This document shows, piece after piece, positions 7,701 to 13,524 of a stretch of 29,538 nt of DNA; positions within the stretch are counted from its first letter, which is position 1, and every line of letters begins with the position of its first letter. A program made the position numbers and the translations under genes. This DNA is from Holophagales bacterium UBA5704 (GTDB lineage: Bacteria; Acidobacteriota; Thermoanaerobaculia; Multivoradales; UBA5704), in contig DIHE01000152.1 of NCBI GenBank assembly GCA_002420005.1, positions 36,182 through 65,719 of the forward strand. The letters are read 5' to 3'. A model generated the notes under the pieces. The model had not been told where the DNA came from and did not search any database. It was given only the letters and a program-made list of their open reading frames with translations.

Positions 7701-8727
7701 CCAGGCCGAGCGACAGGGCACCGGCGCGCCCGGCGAGCTTTCCTCCCACAAGCGCCGCTGCCAGCGAGGCCACGAGGGCACCGGCCAGGAGCCGGGAGAG
7801 CAAGGTGCGCAACGGCTCCGCATCGCTCTGGTCGACGACGCCCCGCAGGCCGGTGGGGAGGGAGGCGACGCGCCGGCGCAGCGCGGTGTCGGTGGCGAGG
7901 AGCGGAGCGCCGTGCGAGCGGACGACGATCAGCGCAAAGGCGGGTTGACCGCGGTGGCGGACGCGCCGATCCGACGTGGCGCGCCGCTCGCGCAACGTGG
8001 CCAGCGAGCCCAGGGGGAGCGTGCCGGCCGCAGGGTCTCCCGGCACCGGCAGGGGGAGGAACGCCAGGGCGGCGGGATCGAGAGGAGGGGAAACCACGGG
8101 CAGGGCACGATCCCCGCGGCGGACGGTGCCGAAGCGGGGCGCGCGCAGCGCGTTTCCCACGGCGGTGTGGACGGCGCGGGCGGTCCCCCGGGGATCGAGA
8201 AGACCGGCGGCCAGCTCGACGCGGACCTCCTCGCGGCCGGCGCCCCAGACCTCGACGGCGCGGACGCCGGGGATCGAGCGCAGGGTTTCGGCGGCCTTCT
8301 CCGCGTCGGCCTCCCGGCGGGCCCCCGGCAGCCAGACGATGGCGAGGAGCTCGCCGTCCGCACGATCCGCCGGCTCGACGCGCAGGTTGGCCCCCGGGGG
8401 CAGCCGGCGGCGCAGGCCGGCGAGCTCGGATTCCAGGCGCGCCGCCTTGCGGCCGGGATCGGTCCCCGGCGCGAAACGCACCCGCAAGCCCGCGCCTTCG
8501 GGACCCACCTCGCCGTCGGTGCCGCGCACCCGGCCGAGCGCACGGACGGCGCTCTCGATCGGCTCTACGAAGGTGCGCGTCACCTCCTCCGGATCGCGCG
8601 CCTCGGGGAGGTCCAGGCTCACGGTGAGCTCGGGGAAGCTCTGCCGCGGCAGGTAGTCGAGCGGCAAGCGCGCAAAGGCCGCGGCCCCCAAGACCAGCAG
8701 GGCCACCGTGGCGAGGAGCGCCCTCAC
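4774..8727 (-). CDS. RND permease fused to a C-terminal ABC ATPase (1317 aa)
   Basis: One uninterrupted frame joins two transporter types. Residues 1-990 have the RND (AcrB-type) plan: TM1, a periplasmic porter region beginning LPLDYLPRQSFPELTV, TM2-6 at about 310-445, TM7 at about 505-525, a second periplasmic region, and TM8-12 at about 850-990. A basic linker (about 990-1016) leads into a complete ABC ATPase with Walker A GPNGAGKTT (about 1055-1063), Q-loop FLPQEF, signature FSGGMRQR (about 1158), Walker B ILIVDEP (about 1180), and H-loop FSTH (about 1213). The TM4 segment has Ala/Leu/Pro where RND pumps carry acidic proton-relay residues, and TM10 lacks the usual Lys/Asn-Asn motif. The GTG start overlaps the stop of the upstream RND gene (GTGA). 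Residues 443-494 come from an inserted repeat. An in-frame GTG at 5679 could allow a separate 301-aa ATPase. Confidence 0.88.
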   Translation of the reverse strand: MRALLATVALLVLGAAAFARLPLDYLPRQSFPELTVSLDLPEARDPEEVTRTFVEPIESAVRALGRVRGTDGEVGPEGAGLRVRFAPGTDPGRKAARLESELAGLRRRLPPGANLRVEPADRADGELLAIVWLPGARREADAEKAAETLRSIPGVRAVEVWGAGREEVRVELAAGLLDPRGTARAVHTAVGNALRAPRFGTVRRGDRALPVVSPPLDPAALAFLPLPVPGDPAAGTLPLGSLATLRERRATSDRRVRHRGQPAFALIVVRSHGAPLLATDTALRRRVASLPTGLRGVVDQSDAEPLRTLLSRLLAGALVASLAAALVGGKLAGRAGALSLGLAIPAGAAAAGNAFWIAGLPLHLLTLPSLVLGVAAALPGAALRLGRSSGLTAFAGTVLAAAATLPATLPLAGPALDPLLGEPARAFFLATAAAILATALLPGTSPPILLSHRLPFPRERGRHHPRQEKHAGGGSPSPGRWGGDGRGGQGVRSLQRRALRDPGTALLGLAAAGALTAVVCGKALVPRSADLSPDAGRFSLFLPLPEGSTLEEAERLLLGAEKVLARTPEVVHFWTSARRGAAFAVAEVGPENRQPERLAALATRLRYQIPGAAAARIDTGLAATGGNGLRLDLEESAEADGEGFRYRAILRSADLGALRTAHDRLLGRLGQLQIRPHWITAWDPPSVVLSLRPRRGLSPAVASELAEALRAASRPPAALQLPRRTAESAERILVVVPAGTPLDPERHLPTVGALLSRPLLLGRQAALPTAALTLREEAVQPRIARQSGRFVLPVEVQLPLNSEELRLGRRKEMDRSLAHLALPAGVDLERPSLSPAVWEDERLQLLFPALLLPLLLAAVAAWRLGAPLRALGVLVPLGAGLLAAAPVIRLGIGQIDEPGLFAVAAALALVLAPVTELAAGAGDTPGRLWRRLRGETPWLLAATVPLVLLLAAPTLGADALRFRWVIPLRAAGLAAGAALLTAALVTPPLRLAAARWRQRNPEETRRRRVPPAWNEEVRSTLDVRGLTKIYGGGSPRRAGFRALSAMTFRLEPGIIGLLGPNGAGKTTLLRVLTGLLEPTRGHVLFRGVPVTAENLAAYRRRIGFLPQEFNAYPDFTAEQFLDHWAREHGLTDPRERAAEIERRLAEVDLTEHARRKVRDFSGGMRQRVGIARALLGAPAILIVDEPTTGLDIESRSRFRELLLEQAADRIVLFSTHIASDVEAAARRILLLTQGRLRFDGPPEELVARARGRVFRTVIGDAALADIGHRYRVTARVRRLEGIEIRAVARTGQPLAGEAVEPSLEEAYLAEVDRAEHE
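7248..7401. repeat. MITE-like inverted-repeat element inserted in frame in the RND-ABC gene
   Basis: The ends are inverted copies, GGGACCTCACC and GGTGAGGTCCC. Homology extends inward with gaps to a shared CTCTCCCATCGCC about 35 bp from each end. The interior has further G/C-rich inverted stretches (GGGAGAGGGG / CCCCTCTCCC). At about 154 bp with no coding capacity of its own, it looks like a small non-autonomous element or intergenic repeat. Translated, it adds about 52 residues rich in Arg, Gly, Pro and His between TM6 and TM7. I could not identify a target-site duplication. Only this one copy is in the window. Confidence 0.7.
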
Positions 8728-11705
8728 CGCGCCCCCCGGGTGACGGCCCGTTGCAGCACCGGTACCAGCAGGAGGGAGGCGAACGTCGAGGTCACCATGC
8801 CGCCGATCACCGCGACGGCGAGCGATTGCCGCAGCTCGGCCCCGTCGCCGCCGAGGAGCGCCAGGGGCAGCATGCCGGCGAGCGTGGTGAGGGTGGTCAT
8901 CACGATCGGCCGGTAGCGCTCGGCCCCGGCGCGGCGCAGGGCGGCCTCGAGCCCTTCTCCGGCCCGCAGGTGCTCCTCCGCCCGGTGAACGATCACGATC
9001 GCGTTGTTGACCACGATGCCGCCGAGCAGGATCAGGCCCAGAAAAGAGAGGACGTCGAGGCTCTTGCCGGTCACCAGGAGCAGGCCGAGCGCGCCGCCCA
9101 GGCCCACCGGAACGGTCGACAGGACCACCAGCGGCAGGCGGAACGACTCGTACAGCGCGGCCAGGGTCAGGAACACCAGGACGAGCGAGAGGGCGAGCGC
9201 CAGCCGGAGCTGGCCGAAAGAGCGCACCAGCTCCAGCGCTCTGCCGCCCGGGGCGAGCTCCTCGTCCGCCCCCCGGGCGAGGCCGGCGAGGAGGGCCTCG
9301 GGGCCGCGCGTCCCTCCCTGCACGGTTCCCTCAAAGGCGAGGCGGACGGCGGGGCGGCCGTCCTGGCGCTCGAGGTCCGCGGGGCGGGCTCCGGGGGTGA
9401 GCCGGGCGAGGGCTCCGAGGGGCAAGGTGGAAGAAGAAGAAAAGGACGGCAAGGTCGGCGAGGACGGCAAGGACCCGGGGGCGACGGGAAGCAGGGCGGG
9501 GTCGGCAGGCTCGGCCGGTTTGACGAGGATCTCGGGCTCGACGCCGTCGAGGCGGAGGCGGCCGGCGGTCTGGTCTCCCAGGGCGGCGCGGAGCTGGCTC
9601 TCGGCGCCCGCGCGGTCGAGGCCGGCGGCGGCGAGGCGCGGCAGGTCCCAGGCGAGGAGCAGCGCCTCGTGGGGACGGTCGCGGCGGGTGGCGATCTCCC
9701 GGAGCCCGGCGGCCTGGAGGCGTTCCACCGCCCGGCCGGCCAGAGCACCGGCCTTCTCGGGAGTGCCGGCCAGGGCGACCACCTCCAGGCGGCGGCCGGA
9801 GCGCTCGATGGGCTCGACGAAGGCGCTGGTCCGTGGCTCCACCCGCACGTCCACGTCCGGCAGGCGCCCCAGGGCGGCGCGCAGGAGGGGCAGGGCGCGG
9901 CGGGCCGCGGCGGTGTCCGGAAAGGAGAGAACGAGGCGGCCGGTCTCCTCGCCGTCGCGGGAGAGGCCCTCTCCCGGGACCTGGAGCGCGGCCAGACGCA
10001 CCTCGGCCGTTCCCAGCGCCCGGCGGGCCTGGTCCTCGATCGTGCGCCCGCGGCGCTCCGCCGCTTCCGGAGTGAGGTCCGGAGCCAGACGGTAGCGGGC
10101 CACCAGCTCGCGCGCCGCCGCGTCCGGCAGCAGCTCGCGCGGCAGGAGGACGAGGGCGAGGCCGGCCAGGGCGGTGACCGCGAGACCGGCGAGCACCGGC
10201 AGGGCCGGCCGGGCGAGGCAGGCGTCGAGGAGCCGCAGGTAGAGGGCCCGGCCGCCGTTCCATCCCTTGGAAGCCGTCGCGGTGCGGCCGGAGAGCACCG
10301 GAGTGACGGTGAGCGAGAAGAGCAGGGAGGCGGCGAGCGAGGCGACGATGGCGAACGCCTGGGCGCCGAAGAAGGCGCGGGCGAGGCCCTGGAGGTACAG
10401 GAGCGGGAGGAACACCACCCCGGTGGTGAGGAACCCGGCCACCACCGGCAGGGCGATCTGCCGCGTGCCGGCCACCACCGGCTCGGGCTCTCCCCGGTCG
10501 CGGGCGGTCTCGATCGCTTCCAGCACCACGATGGAGCTGTCGACCAGCATGCCCGCGGCGAGCGCGAGGCCGGCCAGCGAGACCACGTCGAGCGAGGTAC
10601 CGGCAAGCTGGAAGGCGGTGAAGGTGGCGAAGAGCGAGGCGGGCACCACCACCGACAGCGCGAGCGTGGGACGCCAGCGGCCGAGGAAGGCGCGGATCGC
10701 CAGGGTCCCGAGGAGCAGGCCGAGCAGCGCGCCGACCCCGAGGTCGAAGAGCGCTCCCACCACCTCCCGGCTGCGGTCGTCGACGATGGCGAGGTGAAGC
10801 CCCGAACCGGCGCGCGACCCGAGCGCGGCGACCCGCGCACGGACCTGCCGGGCCAGCGCCACGGCGTTCGCCTCGGGCGCCCGGAAGACGCGCACCAGCA
10901 CGCCGTCCCGGCCGTCGATCCGCGAGAAGGAGCCGTCGTGCACCTCCTCCAGCGCGAGGCCGGCGAGATCGCCGAGCACGCTCTCGCCGTGCGGGCCGGG
11001 GATGCGCAGTGCGGCGAGCGCGGCGAGCGAGGTGATCTCCTCGCGCACCAGGAGGGTGCGCACCGCGGCGCCGGAGCGCGCGCGGCCGGCGGGCACGGCG
11101 AGGCCGACGCTCTCCAGGCGGGCGAGGAGGGCCGCCGGGGTGAGCCCGCGGGCGGCGAGGGCCGCGGTGCGCGGGCGGATCACCGCATGGCGCGGTGCGA
11201 GGCCCACGGTCTCGACGCGGCCGGCCCCTTCGAGGCGCGCCAGCTCGGGAACCAGCAGACGGCGGGCGAACGCCGTGCGCTCCGGCCCGCCGCCGCCGAG
11301 GACGGCCACCTCCACGATGGGCTCGGGATCTCCGGCGGTCAGCTCGACGGTGAGCGTCACGCCGTCCAGATCGGCGAGGCGGCGCTCGGCTTCGATGCGC
11401 AGGCGGTCGGCGTCGGTCTGCCATTCGCTCTCCACGCGGGCGTGGACGACGCCGTCGCCGGTGCGGGTGCGCACCGAGGTGACCCCGGCGAGGGCGGCGA
11501 GGCGCCGTTCGAGCGGCCGGGTCACCCGGTCGAGCATCTCGTCGCGCGCCCGGCCTTCGGCCGTCGCAGCGATCTCCAGCCCCGGCCGTTCCACCTCCGG
11601 CAGGAGAGAGACCGGCAGGCGCAGCAGGGAGACCCCGCCGAGCACCACCAGGGCCGCGGCGGCGATCAGCGTGGAGACGGGGCGCTCGATGGCCTGGCGG
11701 ATCAC
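8724..11705 (-). CDS. RND efflux permease, AcrB/HAE type (993 aa)
   Basis: An inner-membrane proton-driven pump subunit. The order is canonical: N-terminal MIRQAIERPVST and TM1, first porter region starting LPVSLLPEVERPGLEI, TM2-6 at about 310-460, TM7 near 487-510, second porter region, TM8-12 at about 825-990. TM4 has MLVDSS, with Asp389 at the place of AcrB Asp407; the second Asp is Ser. TM10 has VVNNAIV (Asn900-Asn901), as in many non-proteobacterial RND pumps, instead of Lys-Asn. The GTG start overlaps the stop of the fusion protein gene (GTGA), and its own stop overlaps the next RND gene, so expression is coupled. A Ser/Pro/Leu stretch at about residues 744-762 is encoded by a 9-nt-period repeat. 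The substrate is unknown. No outer-membrane TolC-like gene is in the window. Confidence 0.93.
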   Translation of the reverse strand: MIRQAIERPVSTLIAAAALVVLGGVSLLRLPVSLLPEVERPGLEIAATAEGRARDEMLDRVTRPLERRLAALAGVTSVRTRTGDGVVHARVESEWQTDADRLRIEAERRLADLDGVTLTVELTAGDPEPIVEVAVLGGGGPERTAFARRLLVPELARLEGAGRVETVGLAPRHAVIRPRTAALAARGLTPAALLARLESVGLAVPAGRARSGAAVRTLLVREEITSLAALAALRIPGPHGESVLGDLAGLALEEVHDGSFSRIDGRDGVLVRVFRAPEANAVALARQVRARVAALGSRAGSGLHLAIVDDRSREVVGALFDLGVGALLGLLLGTLAIRAFLGRWRPTLALSVVVPASLFATFTAFQLAGTSLDVVSLAGLALAAGMLVDSSIVVLEAIETARDRGEPEPVVAGTRQIALPVVAGFLTTGVVFLPLLYLQGLARAFFGAQAFAIVASLAASLLFSLTVTPVLSGRTATASKGWNGGRALYLRLLDACLARPALPVLAGLAVTALAGLALVLLPRELLPDAAARELVARYRLAPDLTPEAAERRGRTIEDQARRALGTAEVRLAALQVPGEGLSRDGEETGRLVLSFPDTAAARRALPLLRAALGRLPDVDVRVEPRTSAFVEPIERSGRRLEVVALAGTPEKAGALAGRAVERLQAAGLREIATRRDRPHEALLLAWDLPRLAAAGLDRAGAESQLRAALGDQTAGRLRLDGVEPEILVKPAEPADPALLPVAPGSLPSSPTLPSFSSSSTLPLGALARLTPGARPADLERQDGRPAVRLAFEGTVQGGTRGPEALLAGLARGADEELAPGGRALELVRSFGQLRLALALSLVLVFLTLAALYESFRLPLVVLSTVPVGLGGALGLLLVTGKSLDVLSFLGLILLGGIVVNNAIVIVHRAEEHLRAGEGLEAALRRAGAERYRPIVMTTLTTLAGMLPLALLGGDGAELRQSLAVAVIGGMVTSTFASLLLVPVLQRAVTRGAR
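9420..9478. repeat. 9-bp-period repeat inside the RND gene
   Basis: Four imperfect units related to AAGGACGGC follow an AGAAGAAGAA stretch. On the coding strand they read as GCCGTCCTT-like units and give a Ser/Pro/Leu-rich insert in the second periplasmic region. The AAGGAC core and the 9-bp period are shared with the repeat at the start of the fusion protein gene (12,736-12,850), suggesting one repeat family. Confidence 0.5.
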
Positions 11706-12850
11706 CGCGCCGCGTCCTGGGTTTCGTCTTCTTCGACGGCGGTGATCGCGTCGTGGTCCCGGAGCAGGGAGACCCCGGCGGTGACCACCCGGTCGCCGAC
11801 CGCCAGCCCGCGCAGGATCTCCACCCGCCCGCCGCCGCGCGCGCCGGTCTCCACCACGCGCCGGCGGGCCTCGGTCCTCCCCTGCGAGCGGTCGGCCACA
11901 AACACCGCGCTGCCGGTCTCGCCGGACACCAGGGCCTCCTCGGGGATGGTGATCGCCTCGGCGTGGGCGTCGAGCTCGACGTGCAGCTCCACGCCTTCAC
12001 CGGGTGCCGGCAGGCCGAGGGCGTCGCGCACCGCGACGACGAAGGGGATCGTCCCCGCCGCGTCGACGACCGGCGCCACCTCGCGGATCGTCCCTTCCCC
12101 CACCGGCGTGCCGCCGCCGGGGGGGACGAAGCGGACGAGCAGGCCCGGGCGCAGCAGCTCGCGGTCGGAGGCCGCGGCGCGGGCGTCGATCTCGGGCGCG
12201 CCGCCGGCGGCGATGCGGGCGAGGACGAGGCCGGCCGTCACCTCGGACTCCGGCGGGATGCGGCGGTCGACGATCAGGCGGCCGGCGACCGGAGCCCGCA
12301 GGTCGAGCCGGGAGAGCCGTCCGGCGGCGGCCTCGACGCGGCTCCGGGCGAGCTCCGCCTCCGCCTCCGCCGCGGCGAGGTGGACCTGGGCCTCGATGCC
12401 CGCCTCGAACGCCTTGCGGTGGCGCGCCAGCTCGGACTCTGCGACCTTCAGGTGGAGCCGCGCCTCGGCGAGGTCGGAGTCCGCATCGTGGAGCGAGAGG
12501 CGGGCCAGCACCTCGCCCGCCTGCACCGGGGTGCCGGTGGTGAGCCCGTCGGCGAACCGCGCCGGGTAGCGCAGGCGCCCGCCGGCCGTCACCGCGACCT
12601 CCGCCGTCTCCGCCGGACGGACCACCCCGAGCGCCGAGAGGCTCGGCCGGAAGGTCTCGCGCACCGCCTTGGCCAGGCGCACCGGGGTCGCCGGGGCCTC
12701 CTCGGGAACCGGGGCGGGGGCAGGGGTGCAGGAGAAAACAAAGGACCCAAAGGACAACAAGGACAACAGAGACACCCACCCACCCAAGGGATGTCGTTGG
12801 TCCTTGTTGACCTGGTTGTCCTTGTCGTCCTTGGTCTTCTTCTTTCTCAT
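11702..12850 (-). CDS. Periplasmic membrane fusion (HlyD/AcrA-family) lipoprotein (382 aa)
   Basis: The adaptor that links inner-membrane pumps to an outer-membrane channel. Residues 1-40 form a highly basic start (KKKTKDDKDN...), a hydrophobic core, then VFSC with Cys41 as a probable lipidation site; the lipobox is imperfect because of Phe at -2. After this come a first beta strand set with a lipoyl-like half (about 80-118), an alpha-helical hairpin (about 120-180), the second lipoyl half LDLRAPVAGRL (182-192), a beta-barrel domain (about 215-300) and a membrane-proximal domain to the end. The ATG overlaps the stop of the upstream ABC permease (ATGA), and its stop overlaps the RND start. The unusual N-terminus is encoded by a repeat element. 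It could serve both the ABC and RND parts of the operon. Confidence 0.9.
   Translation of the reverse strand: MRKKKTKDDKDNQVNKDQRHPLGGWVSLLSLLSFGSFVFSCTPAPAPVPEEAPATPVRLAKAVRETFRPSLSALGVVRPAETAEVAVTAGGRLRYPARFADGLTTGTPVQAGEVLARLSLHDADSDLAEARLHLKVAESELARHRKAFEAGIEAQVHLAAAEAEAELARSRVEAAAGRLSRLDLRAPVAGRLIVDRRIPPESEVTAGLVLARIAAGGAPEIDARAAASDRELLRPGLLVRFVPPGGGTPVGEGTIREVAPVVDAAGTIPFVVAVRDALGLPAPGEGVELHVELDAHAEAITIPEEALVSGETGSAVFVADRSQGRTEARRRVVETGARGGGRVEILRGLAVGDRVVTAGVSLLRDHDAITAVEEDETQDAAR
12736..12850. repeat. 9-bp-period inverted repeat forming the signal sequence of the fusion protein
   Basis: Units related to AAGGACAAC repeat with a 9-bp period on the plus strand around 12,741-12,768, and their complement (GTTGTCCTT, GTCGTCCTT) around 12,800-12,832. 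CAACAAGGAC (12,755-12,764) and GTCCTTGTTG (12,800-12,809) are a perfect 10-bp inverted pair. The whole element lies in the first 115 bp of the coding sequence. It encodes the Lys/Asp/Asn/Gln-rich n-region and the Leu/Ser/Phe-rich hydrophobic core of the signal peptide. The RNA could also form a hairpin just after the start codon. Confidence 0.6.
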
Positions 12851-13524
12851 AGCATCGACTCCGGCCGGCGCAACCGGCGCCGGGCATAAAGAGAGAGCAG
12901 TGTCGCGGCGGTCCCCAGCACCGCGAGGCCGCCGAGCCAGGGGAGCGCCTCGTCGCGGCCGGGGAGCCAGGGGCCGAACTGCGAAAAGTACAGATCCCCC
13001 AGGGGATTGCTGAAGAACCAGGGGCGCAGCAGCACGAGCGTCGCCATGGAGGCGAGCCAGACGGCGCCGGCGGTCTTGAGGTGCACCGCCCAGAACAGCG
13101 CCAGCGCGCCGAGCAGGAAGGTGACGGCGGCGATCTGGGCGAGCGGTGCGAGGAGCGGAAAGCCGCGCTCTTCGTAGAGCCAGTCGAGCAGGGTCAGCAG
13201 CCAGCCCTGGACGGCCATGAGACCGCAGACCGCGGCCGCCCGGCGGACGAAGTATCCGACCGCCCCGGGCGCCGAAAGGGCGAGATCGAGACACCCGGCG
13301 CGGCGCTCCACCTCGACAATCCCGGAGAGGGCCGGCAGGCCGAGCAGCAGAAACGGCAGGAGCACGACCCAGGTATAGATCCCCGCCGGCTCGCCACCGT
13401 CGCCGAGGAGCATCTGGAAGAGCGCGGCGAGGACCACCGCGGCGTCGATCGCCGCGAACAGCCAGAGCCGGCGGCCGAGCAACAGCTCCAGCGAGGAGCG
13501 CACGCCGCGCAGGAGCGCTCTCAC
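12847..13524 (-). CDS. ABC-2-type transporter permease (225 aa)
   Basis: A membrane protein with about six predicted helices: about 20-41, 49-70, 95-113, 125-146, 152-167 and 196-213. Between helices 2 and 3 the stretch GIVEVERRAGCLDLALSAPG resembles the cytoplasmic coupling region of ABC-2 permeases. There is no ATPase motif, so it needs a partner, most simply the ATPase at 16,288-17,061 together with the larger permease upstream. The start is the GTG at 13,524, overlapping the TGA of that permease (GTGA). Its own TGA overlaps the ATG of the fusion protein. Both overlaps imply coupled translation and a shared complex. Confidence 0.8.
   Translation of the reverse strand: MRALLRGVRSSLELLLGRRLWLFAAIDAAVVLAALFQMLLGDGGEPAGIYTWVVLLPFLLLGLPALSGIVEVERRAGCLDLALSAPGAVGYFVRRAAAVCGLMAVQGWLLTLLDWLYEERGFPLLAPLAQIAAVTFLLGALALFWAVHLKTAGAVWLASMATLVLLRPWFFSNPLGDLYFSQFGPWLPGRDEALPWLGGLAVLGTAATLLSLYARRRLRRPESML

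Noticed and set aside
8751..12569. Very long plus-strand open frame (1272 codons) opposite the RND and fusion protein genes
   Set aside because: It is a shadow frame caused by high GC at third positions. It has no family similarity, while the minus strand encodes clear RND and HlyD proteins.
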